Part shown: piece after piece, positions 51,623-63,649 of the stretch | How positions within the stretch are numbered: the first letter of the stretch is position 1 | Layout: every line of letters begins with the position of its first letter | Assembly: GCF_001543895.1 (NCBI RefSeq) | Contig: NZ_JYIJ01000017.1 | Span: 186,001-250,000 of the forward strand | Direction: 5' to 3' | DNA from: Carbonactinospora thermoautotrophica | GTDB lineage: Bacteria; Actinomycetota; Actinomycetes; Streptomycetales; Carbonactinosporaceae | Length of the DNA stretch: 64,000 bases | The notes under the pieces: generated by a model | What the model saw: only the letters and a program-made list of their open reading frames with translations | Told to the model about the DNA's origin: nothing | Databases searched by the model: none | Made by a program: the position numbers and the translations under genes

Positions 51623-51654
51623 CGCGACGGTGAGCCACGCGGCCCACCGTCGCG
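51623..51654 (-). terminator. terminator after ftsX
   Basis: Perfect 10-base arms (51623-51632, 51645-51654) lie 7 bases past the ftsX stop codon, separating ftsEX from the M23 gene. Confidence 0.65.
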
Positions 51655-51660
51655 TCAGGG

Positions 51661-52566
51661 TCAGACCTTCAGGTACTTGCGCAGCGAGATGAACGACGCC
51701 GTGGCCGCGAGCACCACCCCGGTGCCGATGAGGACCGGGATCGTGGTCAGCACGGCGTCCCAGCCGATGAACGAGGTGAACTGGAACGTCGGGCGCAGGT
51801 AGTTGTCGATCAGGAACACGTAGATCAGGCAGATGGCGCCCGCCGCCACCAGGCCGCCGATCAGGCCGGCGACGACCGCCTCGGTGATGAACGGTAGCTG
51901 GATGTAGAAGTTGGACGCGCCGACCAGCCGCATGATGCTGGTCTCCCGTCGCCGGCTGAACGCGGCCACCCGCATGGTGTTCATGATCAGCAGCACGGCG
52001 ACGAACAGCATGGTCACGGCGAGGAACAGGGCCAGCACCTCGAACCCGCGCAGCACCTTGAAGAACTTGTCCAGCACCTGGCGCTGGTCCTGGACGTCGT
52101 ACACGCCGGGCCGGCCGGCGAAGGCGCTGGCCACGATCCCGTACTTGGTCGGGTCGGACAGCTTCACCCGGAACGACTCAGGCAGCTGGTCCGGCGTGAT
52201 GTTCTGCGCCAGCGCGGTGTCCTTCAGGTCCTCCTGGAAGTGCTGGTACGCCTGGGCGTGATCCTCGTAGTAGATCTCCTTGACGGTCGGCTTCAACCGC
52301 TCCAGGTCCTGCCGAATCTGTTCCCTCTGGGCCGGGGTCACCGCGCCGTTGCAGCTCGGGGTGCGGTCGTCCTTGTTGCACAGGAAGATCGAGACCTCGA
52401 CCTTGTCGTACCAGAAGTTCTTCATGGCGTCGACCTGCTGCCGGATGAGCAGGCCGAACCCGAACAGACCCAGGGACACCGCGACGCTGATGATGACCGC
52501 GATGGTCATCGTCAGGTTGCGGCGAAGCCCGATGCCGACCTCGCTGAGTACGAAATGAGCGCGCAT
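51661..52566 (-). CDS. ftsX: cell division protein FtsX
   Basis: A 301 aa permease-like protein: a first membrane helix (TMTIAVIISVAVSLGLFGFG), an extracellular domain of about 140 residues with two cysteines (FLCNKDD, PSCNGAV), then three helices around residues 170-290 and the SIMRLVGASNFYIQLPFITE coupling segment. It spans the membrane with FtsE inside and a hydrolase outside. It starts 19 bases after ftsE. Confidence 0.95.
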   Translation of the reverse strand: MRAHFVLSEVGIGLRRNLTMTIAVIISVAVSLGLFGFGLLIRQQVDAMKNFWYDKVEVSIFLCNKDDRTPSCNGAVTPAQREQIRQDLERLKPTVKEIYYEDHAQAYQHFQEDLKDTALAQNITPDQLPESFRVKLSDPTKYGIVASAFAGRPGVYDVQDQRQVLDKFFKVLRGFEVLALFLAVTMLFVAVLLIMNTMRVAAFSRRRETSIMRLVGASNFYIQLPFITEAVVAGLIGGLVAAGAICLIYVFLIDNYLRPTFQFTSFIGWDAVLTTIPVLIGTGVVLAATASFISLRKYLKV

Positions 52567-52585
52567 AGCTTCCTAGGGATTGCTG

Positions 52586-53278
52586 TCAGCGGGTCTGGTA
52601 GCCGTACACACCCCGCGACTGGTCACGGACGAGGTTGCCGCCTTCGAGCTCGATCACGCGCTTGCGCATCTGGTCCACGATGGCCTGGTCGTGCGTGGCC
52701 ATCAGGACCGTGGTGCCCGTCCGGTTGATCCGGTCGAGCAGCTTCATGATGCCGACGCTGGTGAGCGGGTCCAGGTTCCCGGTGGGCTCGTCCGCGATCA
52801 GGATCAGCGGGCGGTTCACGAACGCCCGGGCGATGGCGACCCGCTGCTGCTCACCGCCGGACAGCTCGTCCGGCATCCGCCCCTCCTTGCCGGCCAGGCC
52901 CACCAGGTCGAGCACCTCGGGCACGACCTTCTTGATCGTGCTCCGCGGCTTCCCGATGACCTCCAAGGCGAAGGCCACGTTCTCGAACACGGTCTTGTTG
53001 GGCAGCAGCCGGAAGTCTTGGAAGATCGTGCCGATCTGGCGGCGCAGCGCTGGCACCTTCCAGTTGGACAGGCGCGACAAGTCCTTGCCCAACACGTGGA
53101 TCTGACCGGACGTCGGTTTCTCCTCCTTGAGGATCAACCGTAGGAACGTCGACTTGCCAGAACCGGAGGCGCCGACCAGGAAGACGAACTCGCCCTTGCC
53201 GATCTCCAACGTGACGTCGTTCAGGGCGGGCCGGCTCTGGTTCGGGTAGACCTTGGTGACGTTCTGGAATCGGATCAC
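52586..53278 (-). CDS. ftsE: cell division ATP-binding protein FtsE
   Basis: A 230 aa ABC ATPase. Walker [10 protein letters not shown] (residues about 37-45), Q-loop [12 protein letters not shown], signature [14 protein letters not shown], Walker [15 protein letters not shown] and switch His in LMATHDQ are intact. Forms a complex with FtsX to regulate wall hydrolysis at the septum. Confidence 0.95.
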   Translation of the reverse strand: MIRFQNVTKVYPNQSRPALNDVTLEIGKGEFVFLVGASGSGKSTFLRLILKEEKPTSGQIHVLGKDLSRLSNWKVPALRRQIGTIFQDFRLLPNKTVFENVAFALEVIGKPRSTIKKVVPEVLDLVGLAGKEGRMPDELSGGEQQRVAIARAFVNRPLILIADEPTGNLDPLTSVGIMKLLDRINRTGTTVLMATHDQAIVDQMRKRVIELEGGNLVRDQSRGVYGYQTR

Positions 53279-53553
53279 GACTTCATCACTTCCGGCCGGG
53301 TCGGGGGCAGTGCGGCCGCTTCCAGGTCCGGACCGGACCGGCTCGGCGACCAGTGCCGGCCCGAACCGCGGGTGATCCCGCAGTGGGCCGGCACAGCGGT
53401 TGGCCAGATGACGAGTTTACGGAGTCCCCGGACCGTGGGGCGGAGCAGCCAAACGCGCCAGAGTGATCGGCGAGTGATCGATGCGGTGCGGGCCGCAGAC
53501 CTGCCGCTCCTGGCCGGTACCGGCCAGGAGCCGGTGCGAGCTCCCAGACGAGC
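53279..53553. promoter_or_regulatory. upstream region of ftsE with 26-base palindrome
   Basis: The 329-base gap before ftsE contains a perfect 26-base palindrome at 53506-53531 (arms GCTCCTGGCCGGT and ACCGGCCAGGAGC). The ftsEX promoter must lie here. I recognise no other gene. Confidence 0.5.
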
Positions 53554-53581
53554 CGAGGCCCCGGGGTGTCCCGGGGCCTCG
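53554..53581 (-). terminator. terminator after the LGKTG protein gene
   Basis: Arms CGAGGCCCCGG and CCGGGGCCTCG with a 6-base loop, 27 bases past the stop codon. Confidence 0.75.
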
Positions 53582-53607
53582 AGCTGCGAAGGGTACGAGT
53601 ACGAAGA

Positions 53608-54342
53608 TCAGTTCGGGTGCTTCATCCGCCGGACGGCGAACAGCGCGGCGGCGCCGGCCGCGAGGACGCCCGCGCCGCCCAGGGCGAGCAGGCCGCCGGT
53701 GAACCCGGTCTTGCCCAGACCGCCCTGGTTGGTCGTGCCATCAGCCACCGGAGCGGTCGGGGTCGGCGTGTCCTTCGGGTTGCCCGGCTCGTCGTCGGTG
53801 GAGCCACCCGGGTTGTTCGGGCTCTTCTCCCCCGCTGGGGGCGCCGGCTGCGCCGGCTCGTTCGGCTTGCCGGGCTTCTCGGGCTCGTCGGACGCGCCCG
53901 GGTTCGGCTCGTCCGCCTCGCACTCGACCCAGAACACCTTGTGCTTGCCGTTCCCGTTGTCGCCGACCACCTTCCAGTTCAGTTTGTAGTGACCGTCAGG
54001 CAGCCGGATCGTGTCGGTGTGGGCGTTGCCGTCCGGGCCCAGCACCAGCGTGCCGCTGGTGCCCTGGAGGTCCTTCGTCGGAGCGTGGCCGACGATCTCC
54101 CACTCGACGGCCTGGCCCGGGTCGAAGCCGAACGCGTCCAGGTAGAACTGGCACACGTGCGGCTCGTTGCGCCGGTCCTCGACCGGGGTGCCGACCTCGT
54201 GGATCTTCACCGTGCCTTTGGCGCGCTCGGTCGGCTGCGAGTCCGGCTTGGTGGCGTACGCCACGCCCGGGGATGTCAGGGCGACGCCGCCCGCGACGAG
54301 CACCGCGCCGAGGACTCGGGGCGCAGTGCTGCGCCATGCCAT
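53608..54342 (-). CDS. putative cell-wall-anchored surface protein (LGKTG sorting signal)
   Basis: A 244 aa exported protein. A signal peptide (VLGAVLVAGGVALTSPGVAYA) precedes a domain of about 110 residues (VCQFYLDAFGFDPGQAVEWE, LPDGHYKLNWKVVGDNGNGK), then a Pro/Glu/Asn/Thr-rich stalk and a sortase-like tail: GGLGKTGFTGGLLALGGAG, a hydrophobic helix and the basic end RRMKHPN. LGKTG departs from LPxTG and LAxTG, so anchoring is likely but not certain. I chose ATG 54342; a TTG at 54351 closer to GGGGG is possible. Its neighbour at 54798 has the same plan. Confidence 0.72.
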   Translation of the reverse strand: MAWRSTAPRVLGAVLVAGGVALTSPGVAYATKPDSQPTERAKGTVKIHEVGTPVEDRRNEPHVCQFYLDAFGFDPGQAVEWEIVGHAPTKDLQGTSGTLVLGPDGNAHTDTIRLPDGHYKLNWKVVGDNGNGKHKVFWVECEADEPNPGASDEPEKPGKPNEPAQPAPPAGEKSPNNPGGSTDDEPGNPKDTPTPTAPVADGTTNQGGLGKTGFTGGLLALGGAGVLAAGAAALFAVRRMKHPN

Positions 54343-54724
54343 GCGAATCAACTCGTAAACCCCCAAAGTAACTAGACAGAGGGCGGTCGTTCTTCGCCTC
54401 TGGCTACGGGGATATCGACACTCCACGAGAGCCGTTACGGACCGTGCGAAATCTTTATGCGCTTGAGGCCAAAGGACCTCGCGACGGTGACGTCGCGGAA
54501 CCGGGGCGGTTTCCGGATTCACTCCCTATGGGCAGGAGGGTCTTCCTCACCCGAGTACGCAGCCGCCAGGCGGCGACCAGCGCCGAGCAGCGGGAGGCCG
54601 CCCGGTCTCGGCGACCGGTCGCGGGACAGCCTGATCGCGTTGCTGGTCCCGCCAGCGCGGCGTGGCGTGACACGAAGGTCCACAGATGACAGGTCGACGC
54701 CCAGCGCGGCGCCGGCCGGGAAAC
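54343..54724. other. intergenic region upstream of the LGKTG protein gene
   Basis: The segment holds short AT-rich words (about 54405-54465) that could be promoter elements for the minus-strand gene. No gene with a ribosome binding site and recognisable product is visible on either strand. Confidence 0.4.
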
Positions 54725-54761
54725 CCCGTGGCCCCCGGGCTGGCTGCCCGGGGGCCACGGG
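54725..54761 (-). terminator. terminator after the LAKTG protein gene
   Basis: Perfect 16-base arms (54725-54740, 54746-54761) with a 5-base loop; TTTCC follows on the minus strand. Confidence 0.85.
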
Positions 54762-54797
54762 TGAAGGGAGAGAAGAGAGAAGGGAAAGGAAACTTTG

Positions 54798-55391
54798 TCA
54801 GCCGCGCCAGACGGTGATCCGACGAGTGCCGTACATGGTCGCGGCACCGGCCAGCACCAGCAGCCCGCCGACGGCCATCATGTCCGGCACCTGCAGACCG
54901 GTCTTGGCCAGGGACTTCCGTCCCTCGGCCCGGGCGTCCTCGCGGGTGTCACCGACGGCCGCGTCGCCACCGGCGGCCGCGTCGTCACCGATGTTGCTCT
55001 GCGGCTCGCCCTGACCCGGCGCAGGCTGGCCGTTGTCGCCGCTCCCGTTGTCGCCACCGGGGTTGGCCGGGCTCGGCAGGTCCGGCCCCTGGCTCGGCGG
55101 CGGCTCCGGGCTCGACGGCGGCTCCGGCAGCGTCGGCCCCGGGCTCGACGGCGGCTCCGGGCTCGACGGCGGCTCCGGGCTCTGGTCCTCGCCAAACAGG
55201 ACGTCGGTCACGCCGTCCACCACGCCGCCGACGAGGCCAGGCTGCTCCTGGTTGGCGTTCGCGCCCAGCGACGAGGCCGAACCGGCCCCGCCCTCAGCGG
55301 CGAGCGCGGAACCGGTGAAACCCAGAGCCAGGCCGGCCGTCAGCATGACGACGCCAGCGACTCCGGCCACCCTCCTGGTTCTCGTGGCCAT
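54798..55391 (-). CDS. sortase substrate surface protein with LAKTG motif
   Basis: A 197 aa exported protein. Signal peptide MATRTRRVAGVAGVVMLTAG to ALA, a short domain, then a repeat region of PEPPSS(P) units (about residues 65-100) and Asn/Gly/Asp-rich stretches. The C-terminus has SLAKTG, a helix (MMAVGGLLVLAGAATMYG) and TRRITVWRG, matching the LAxTG class E sortase substrates of high-GC actinobacteria. GGGGGA lies 6 bases before ATG 55391. Probably a wall-linked spacer or aerial-surface protein; function is unknown. Confidence 0.8.
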   Translation of the reverse strand: MATRTRRVAGVAGVVMLTAGLALGFTGSALAAEGGAGSASSLGANANQEQPGLVGGVVDGVTDVLFGEDQSPEPPSSPEPPSSPGPTLPEPPSSPEPPPSQGPDLPSPANPGGDNGSGDNGQPAPGQGEPQSNIGDDAAAGGDAAVGDTREDARAEGRKSLAKTGLQVPDMMAVGGLLVLAGAATMYGTRRITVWRG

Positions 55392-55938
55392 GAACAATCC
55401 CCCATTTACCTGGATTCTGGTGGTCGGCGCCCAAGGGCGCCGCGAGTGCGACCGTGCGGGAGACTCACCGACCCCGCCTGGCTGACGGAGCCCGGCAGGC
55501 CCCCCGAAGATCCCACCCTGTGATGAACGAAAGTACCTCGCGTGGGTCACACGCGTCGATCGGGGGCACCGCCGGACCGGAACGCGCGGGTCGACCGCGG
55601 TGAGATCCCCCCGCGGACGCGGTTCCCGGCGGGAGCGTGCCGCTCAGCGGCGGAGGGTCCAGCGAGCCGGGCTCGCCCGCCCCAAAACCCCCGTGTCACG
55701 GGGAGAACACTAGCTCACGCATGCCACGGCACAAGGGTGATCGTCATTTCTCCGCCAGGTCCCGGGTCCGTGCCGTCTCGCTGGCGTCCCACGCCGCCGC
55801 GCCCCGGACACCGTGGGTAGGAGGAGGCCACCTCAGTCACGGGTGACGATCCCGGTGACCGGTCCTGGTCGTCCGGCGGACAGCTCCGGCGGAAACGTGC
55901 CCCCGCCAGGAGGCTGGGGTCTCGAGGAAGCTGGGGTC
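55392..55938. other. intergenic region without a supported gene
   Basis: This 547-base stretch between prfB and the LAKTG gene holds the latter's promoter. A 17-base tandem duplication built on GCTGGGGTCTC lies at about 55913-55940, just past the prfB stop codon. Open frames lack ribosome binding sites and recognisable domains. Confidence 0.45.
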
Positions 55939-57066
55939 TCAAGCCCGTGTCGCCTGCTGCTGTTGCTGCTGCTTGCGGCGCCACCGGATGCCGGCCTCGA
56001 TGAAGTCGTCGATCTCGCCGTCCAGGACGGCCGCGGTGTTGCCGGTCTCGTGCTCGGTCCGCAGGTCCTTGACCATCTGGTAGGGGTGCAGCACGTACGA
56101 GCGCATCTGGTTGCCCCAGGAGCCGCCGCCGTCGCCCTTGAGCGCGTCGATCTTGGCCTGTTCCTCCTGGCGCTTGCGCTCCAGCAGCTTCGCCTTGAGG
56201 ACCGCCATCGCGGTGGCCTTGTTCTGCAGCTGCGAGCGCTCGTTCTGGCAGGACACGACGATGCCGGTCGGCAGGTGGGTGATGCGGACCGCGGAGTCGG
56301 TGGTGTTGACGCCCTGGCCGCCGGGGCCGCTCGACCGGTACACGTCGATGCGGATCTCGTCCTCGGGGATCTCGATGTCGTCGGTCTGCTCGACGACCGG
56401 GATCACCTCCACGCCGGCGAACGAGGTCTGGCGGCGCCCCTGGTTGTCGAACGGCGAGATCCGGACCAGCCGGTGCGTGCCCTGCTCGACCGAGAGCGTG
56501 CCGTACGCGTACGGCGCCTTGACCGCGAACGTCACCGACTTGATGCCGGCCTCCTCGGCGTAGGAGGTGTCGTAGATCTCGACCGGGTAACCGTGCCGCT
56601 CCGCCCAGCGCGTGTACATGCGCAGCAGCATCTGGGCGAAATCGGCGGCGTCCACCCCGCCCGCCTCGGCGCGGATGGTGACCAGCACCTCGCGGGCGTC
56701 GTACTCCCCGTTGAGGAGGGTACGGACCTCCATCTCGTTGACGTCGCGGGTCAGGGCGGCCAGCTCCCGCTCCGCCTCGGCCAGGGTCTCGGCGTCGTTC
56801 TCGGCCTCGGCCAGCTCGAAGAGCACCTGCAGGTCCTCCAGGCGCTGGCGCAGTCCCTGCACCTTCCTGAGCTCACCCTGCAGGTACGACAGCCGCTGGG
56901 TGACCTTCTGGGCGCGCTCCTGATCGCTCCACAGGTCAGGTGCCGCCGCTTGCTCGCTGAGCTCGTCGATCTCCTGGCGCAGCTTGTCGACGTCGACAAC
57001 CGCCTCGATCGACGTCAAGGTCTGTTCGAGGTCCTTCAGCGCTTGGGTGTGATCTGCGGCAGCCAC
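55939..57066 (-). CDS. prfB: peptide chain release factor 2
   Basis: A 375 aa RF2: the catalytic SGPGGQGVN loop, the SPF codon-recognition triplet in [12 protein letters not shown] and the N-terminal helical domain ([20 protein letters not shown]). It ends translation at UGA and UAA. The gene is read in one frame; the programmed +1 frameshift site of many prfB genes is absent. GTG 57066 is chosen by family alignment, without a clear ribosome binding site. The C-terminus ends in a run of six Gln. Confidence 0.93.
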   Translation of the reverse strand: MAAADHTQALKDLEQTLTSIEAVVDVDKLRQEIDELSEQAAAPDLWSDQERAQKVTQRLSYLQGELRKVQGLRQRLEDLQVLFELAEAENDAETLAEAERELAALTRDVNEMEVRTLLNGEYDAREVLVTIRAEAGGVDAADFAQMLLRMYTRWAERHGYPVEIYDTSYAEEAGIKSVTFAVKAPYAYGTLSVEQGTHRLVRISPFDNQGRRQTSFAGVEVIPVVEQTDDIEIPEDEIRIDVYRSSGPGGQGVNTTDSAVRITHLPTGIVVSCQNERSQLQNKATAMAVLKAKLLERKRQEEQAKIDALKGDGGGSWGNQMRSYVLHPYQMVKDLRTEHETGNTAAVLDGEIDDFIEAGIRWRRKQQQQQQATRA

Positions 57067-57207
57067 ACTTGAAAGCGTACGCGACTCAGCGAAGTACTTC
57101 GTCCCGGCGCCCCCGGCCCGCCATATCCCCGCAGAACCCGGACCGCTGCTCACCGGGCTGCCGCCACGGCCGGTGCCCGCCACAGCGCCTCCGGCCAAGG
57201 CGCCCGA

Positions 57208-59268
<2,061 letters not shown>

Positions 59269-59406
59269 CGCTACTCCGTACACGGACCCGAGATATCCAG
59301 ACCCAGAGGCTATGCGGATTCCCACGGTGAAAGCGGGAGCCAACGCCGTTCCGCCACGATCCCCTGGTGTCGCGAGGCGAACCGCCGCCCGCGGAGCGGG
59401 CGGCGG

Positions 59407-60852
59407 TTACCCCTGGCCTCCGGGGAGGTTCGGGACCTCCACCCCGAAGTCCGGGATCGACGACGGCAGGTTGTCTCGGGCCCACTGGGCCGCCACGCCG
59501 AGGATCACCGCGAGGATCGCCAGGAAGAGCATGAGCTTGAACACCTTGCGCGCGACCCACCAGAGGAACCGGCCGAGCAACGACCGCCGCGGACGCGGCG
59601 GCGGGGCCGGGGGTCTCCTCCGGGCCGGCCCGGGTGGCCCGGGTGGCGCGGGTGGCGGGGCCGGGGCCGGGGACGCCGAGGTGCGCGCCGGCACAGCGGG
59701 TGGCGGCGCGGCCGGGTACGCAGGAGGCGGCGCGGGTGGCGGCGCGGGTGCCGGGCGTGAGCGGACGGCCGGGTATCGCGCGGGCGGGTACGCATCCGGC
59801 GGGTAGCCGGGCGCACCGGGCCAGGTCCGCGGCGGTGCCGGCGGCGTCGGGTCGAACCGCCTGGTCTCCCCGGGCCTGCCGATGAGCTGCGTGGCCCCCG
59901 GCTGGGGCAGCACCCGGGTGCCGGCGGCGCCTTCCGCCGGCGGCTCGAACACCCTGGTCGCCCCGTCCCCCGCGTGCGGCTCGCCGTCCCGTGTCCCGGA
60001 GCCCGACACGGCCAGCGGTGTGGTGAGATCCGCCGGTATACCGGCCGCGAACCCACGCAGCCGAACGGCCAACTCCTCGGCGCTCGGCCGCTCCTCCGGT
60101 TCCTTGGCCAGGCAGCGGCCGACGACCGACCACAGCTCCACCGGCATCTCCTCGGGCCGCACCGCCGGCTCCTCCAGGTGCATGCGCAGCACGGCGATGG
60201 GGTTGTCGCCGGAGAACGGGGTACGCCCGCTGACCAGCTCGTACAGCACGATCCCGGCCGCGTACACGTCCACCGCCGGGCCGGCCTTGCGGCCGATCGT
60301 GATCTCGGGCGCGATGTAGCCGGGGGTGCCCAGGAACGCGTGCGTCCTGGTCAGGGTCGGGCCGTCGCCGCTCTGGGTGAGCCGCGCGATGCCGAAGTCG
60401 GTCAGCATCGGCCGCTGCTCCCCGTCGCGGGACATGAGCACGTTGGCCGGCTTCAGGTCCCGGTGCACGACGCCGGCGGCGTGCGCGACCGCCAGCGCGT
60501 CGGCCACCTCGGCCATGAGGCGGGCCGCCTCGGCGGGCGGCAGGGGACCGCGTTCCCGGAGGTACCCGCGCAGGGTCGGGCCGTCGATGAGGTCCATGAC
60601 CAGGGCGAGCACGTTGCCCTCGGCGACGAGGTCACGTACCCGGACGATGTTGCGGTGCCGCAGCTTCAGCAGCACCGACCGCTCGCGCAGGAACCGGGTG
60701 ACCAGCTCGGTGTCGCTGAGCAGGTCCTCCTTCAGGAGCTTGATCGCCACGGCCTCGCCGGTCTCGCGGACGACGCCGCGCCACACCGTGCCCATGGCGC
60801 CGCTGCCCAGCGGCTCCTCGAGCTCGTACCCGCTCCCGATCCACCTCCCCAA
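59407..60852 (-). CDS. membrane-anchored Ser/Thr protein kinase
   Basis: A 481 aa protein. The kinase domain (residues about 9-265) has GSGAMGTVWRG, AIKLLKEDLL, VVHRDLKPANVLM, LTDFGIARL and GTPGYIAPE. A Pro-rich juxtamembrane region of about 150 residues follows, then a helix (FKLMLFLAILAVILGVAAQW) and a short external tail of about 25 residues, too small to be a sensor. TTG 60852 has GGGGAGG at 6 bases. It is alike the kinase downstream and divergent from an FHA-domain gene, a common kinase/phospho-reader pairing. Confidence 0.88.
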   Translation of the reverse strand: MGRWIGSGYELEEPLGSGAMGTVWRGVVRETGEAVAIKLLKEDLLSDTELVTRFLRERSVLLKLRHRNIVRVRDLVAEGNVLALVMDLIDGPTLRGYLRERGPLPPAEAARLMAEVADALAVAHAAGVVHRDLKPANVLMSRDGEQRPMLTDFGIARLTQSGDGPTLTRTHAFLGTPGYIAPEITIGRKAGPAVDVYAAGIVLYELVSGRTPFSGDNPIAVLRMHLEEPAVRPEEMPVELWSVVGRCLAKEPEERPSAEELAVRLRGFAAGIPADLTTPLAVSGSGTRDGEPHAGDGATRVFEPPAEGAAGTRVLPQPGATQLIGRPGETRRFDPTPPAPPRTWPGAPGYPPDAYPPARYPAVRSRPAPAPPPAPPPAYPAAPPPAVPARTSASPAPAPPPAPPGPPGPARRRPPAPPPRPRRSLLGRFLWWVARKVFKLMLFLAILAVILGVAAQWARDNLPSSIPDFGVEVPNLPGGQG

Positions 60853-61048
60853 CGAAGCCCTCCCCGGCAGACGTGTCTTTCCGACCAGACTAGGGCCTGG
60901 CCGGGGCCGCGGTGGCGCCCGCCGCGCGGCCCGCTTCGCGCAGCGGCGGGAAATCGTCGAGTGCGCAAGGACTTCCGTGGATTCCGCGGTGAGACAATGG
61001 CGCGTAGCGGTCCGCTACCGCCGCCCGAGGGAGGGAACCCGCCGCAGC

Positions 61049-63649
61049 ATGCAGCTCCGGTTCACCGTCGCCGCGCCACGCCTGGGCCGGGAGCCGGTCG
61101 ACGTGCTCCTCTCCGCCCCGGCCGGCACCCGGCTCGGCCAGGTCGCCGACGCGCTGCGCCGCGCGGTGCGTACGCCGTTCGGTCGCCTGTACTGCGGTGA
61201 TCTGCTGCTTCCCGACGACGCGCCGCTGGGCGTTCCCCCGCTGGTGCACGGCGCGCTGGTGACGATCGACGCCCCCGGCCCGGCCTGGCCCGTGCCCGGC
61301 GCGCTGGAGCTGCGCGTGGTGAGCGGCCCGGACGCGGGCGGCGTCCACCTGCTGCGGTCGGGCGAGGCGACGATCGGCCGCCAGGCGGACGTGCGCCTCG
61401 ACGACCCGGACGTGTCCCGGCGGCACGCCGCGCTGACCTGGTCCGGGGACGTCGTGCGGGTCCGCGACCTCGGCTCCACGAACGGCACCCTGCTGGTCAC
61501 CGCCGCCGACGTGGTCCAGGTGGGCCCGGAGCCGGTGGAGCTGCCGCCCGGGGCGCTGCTGCGCGTCGGCGAATCCCTGCTCGAGGTGGCGGTCGGCGCG
61601 CCCGTGGCGGAGCCGCCGCCCGGTGACGGACGTGGACACCTGTACGTGACTCGCCAGGTCCGCCCGCCCCTGACCCCGCGAACGGTGCGGATCAAGCTGC
61701 CGGCCGGGTCCGCGCTGCGCCGGCTGGTGGCCCGCTGGAGCGCCCGCGACGAGGTGGCCGAGCGGCTGCGGCACGACGAGGACGTGCGCGAGCAGGTCCG
61801 GGACGCGCTCGCCGAAGAGGTACGGCTGCGCCGCGAGGCCGCCCCGAGCCCGGCGGAGCTGCTGCTCACCGCGCTCGGCCGGGGGCCGCGGCTGTGGGAG
61901 CGGTCGGTCGACGCCGGGATCGTGGTCCGCTTGGGCGTGACCGGCCTGCCGTCCTGGGTGTCGGTGCAGTCCTCGACGGAGCACCGGACGCTGACCGCTC
62001 CGTACGTGCCGGTCACCGTGGACCTGCGCGCGGCCGGCACGCTCGGCCTGGCCGGTCCCCGCACCCGGGTGGACGGCGTGGCCCGCTGGGTGGTGGCCCA
62101 GGTGGCGGGCTGTTACTCACCGGCTGAGGTAGGGCTGGCGATCGCCGTCGGCGGCGGGGACCCGGCGGCCGGCTGGTGGTGGGCCCGGTGGCTGCCGCAC
62201 CTGGGCGAGGCGCGGCTCGGCCTGGGCGGCGAGGCGACCCGACTGCTGGAGGCGCTGGCGGTGGGCGCGTCGCAGGACGCGGACACCCGCCCGCTCGTGC
62301 TCGTCACCGACCTGGCCGGCCATCCGGCGCTGGGCGAGTTGCCGTCGCACGCGTGCGCGGTCGTGCTCACCGACGACGCCGATCGACTGCCGGCGACCTG
62401 CGCGGCGCGCGTCCTGGTGACCGGGGAGGTCGGCACGCAGCTGCGGATCGAATGGCCCCTGGCGGAGCAGGACGGGGCGACCGGCGCGGCCCGGGCGGCG
62501 CCGCTGCCCGGGCCGCTGGCCGACGTGCCGGTCGAGTGTGTGTCGGCGGCCTGGGCCGAGCGGTACGCGCGGGCGCTGGCGCCGCTGCGCGAGGCGCCGC
62601 AGCAGACGCGGATGACCCAGAAAACGCTGTCCGACCAGGTGGACGGGGCCGGCGAACCGGTGCGGCTGGCGCGCCTGCTCAAGCTGGACCCGCCTCGGGG
62701 GGCGCGGGGGGTGTCCCCCCGCACGGCGTGGAGCGAGCGGGTCGCCGCCCTGTGGCGGGGCGGCCGCAAGCCGATGGTGGCCGTGCTGGGTGCTGCGGAC
62801 GACCGCCCGTACCCGGTGGACCTGCGCGCCGAGGGGCCGCACGCGCTGTTCGTGGGCCCGGCCGCGAGCGCCCTGCTGCGTGCCGTGCTCGTGTCGCTCG
62901 CCGCGACGAACCGCCCCGCCGAGGTGGGGTTCGCCCTCCTGCCGGGCACGGCGGCCCTGGACGGGCTCCCCCACTGCGTGGGCAGCCTGCCGCCGGGAGA
63001 AGGGGCGCGGAGCCGCATCCGCGCCGAGCTGGCCCGGCGGGAGGAGTTGCTCAAGGACGCCGGGGTCGACGACTACCCGGCGTACCGGGCGGCCGGACAC
63101 CGGCTGCACCGCCTGGTGATCGCGGTGGACGACCTGAGCGGCCTGGCCGGACGCGACCCGGCCCTGCTGGACCTGCTCCAGGACGCCGCCGGGGACGGCC
63201 ACCGGCTGGGCGTGCACCTGCTCTGCGCCACCAGCCGGCTCACCGACGCGCTGCGGCCGGTGCGGGACCTCGCCGACCTGCGCGTGGTCGCGGGCCCGGC
63301 GGAGCCCGCGGCGGTCCGGGAGACGCTCGGCGTGGACCGGCCGGTGACCGGCCACCGGGCGTACGCGCGCAGCGGACCCGGACCGGTGGTGACGTTCCGG
63401 TACGCGACGGTGGACACCTGCCCCGGCGAGCCGGCCGTGGCGCCGCTGGACTGGGCGGCGCTGACCGGGGCGGCGCTGACCGGGGCGCGCGCCGTGGACC
63501 CCGGGAGTGACCTCGCCCTGCTGGTGGCGGCGGTCGCGGAGGCCGCCCGCGCCGAGGACGTCCCCCCTCCCCTGCCCCTGGCCACGGGCTGGCAAGGTGG
63601 CGGATGCGCGCCGGAATACCCCGGGAATCCGCCGCCCGGGCCGGGTTAG
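61049..63649 (+). CDS. FHA domain protein with degenerate FtsK/SpoIIIE-like ATPase region
   Basis: An 866 aa protein. After an N-terminal ubiquitin-like segment (EPVDVLLSAPAGTRLGQVAD) there is an FHA domain near residues 95-175 (ATIGRQADVRLDDPDVSRRH, DLGSTNGTL) for binding phosphothreonine. The rest follows the plan of FtsK/EccC-type proteins, but the P-loop position reads LFVGPAASALLRAVLVSLA, without the GxxGxGK(S/T) lysine; a Walker B-like VIAVDDLSGL remains. So it may not hydrolyse ATP at this site. It is divergent from the two kinases, which may phosphorylate its partner. The ribosome binding site is distant (GAGGGAGGG, about 12 bases). Confidence 0.8.
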   Translation: MQLRFTVAAPRLGREPVDVLLSAPAGTRLGQVADALRRAVRTPFGRLYCGDLLLPDDAPLGVPPLVHGALVTIDAPGPAWPVPGALELRVVSGPDAGGVHLLRSGEATIGRQADVRLDDPDVSRRHAALTWSGDVVRVRDLGSTNGTLLVTAADVVQVGPEPVELPPGALLRVGESLLEVAVGAPVAEPPPGDGRGHLYVTRQVRPPLTPRTVRIKLPAGSALRRLVARWSARDEVAERLRHDEDVREQVRDALAEEVRLRREAAPSPAELLLTALGRGPRLWERSVDAGIVVRLGVTGLPSWVSVQSSTEHRTLTAPYVPVTVDLRAAGTLGLAGPRTRVDGVARWVVAQVAGCYSPAEVGLAIAVGGGDPAAGWWWARWLPHLGEARLGLGGEATRLLEALAVGASQDADTRPLVLVTDLAGHPALGELPSHACAVVLTDDADRLPATCAARVLVTGEVGTQLRIEWPLAEQDGATGAARAAPLPGPLADVPVECVSAAWAERYARALAPLREAPQQTRMTQKTLSDQVDGAGEPVRLARLLKLDPPRGARGVSPRTAWSERVAALWRGGRKPMVAVLGAADDRPYPVDLRAEGPHALFVGPAASALLRAVLVSLAATNRPAEVGFALLPGTAALDGLPHCVGSLPPGEGARSRIRAELARREELLKDAGVDDYPAYRAAGHRLHRLVIAVDDLSGLAGRDPALLDLLQDAAGDGHRLGVHLLCATSRLTDALRPVRDLADLRVVAGPAEPAAVRETLGVDRPVTGHRAYARSGPGPVVTFRYATVDTCPGEPAVAPLDWAALTGAALTGARAVDPGSDLALLVAAVAEAARAEDVPPPLPLATGWQGGGCAPEYPGNPPPGPG

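Noticed and set aside
56900-57066. Programmed frameshift in prfB
   Set aside because: The gene is open in one frame from GTG 57066 and the usual CTTTGA-type slippery stop is absent.
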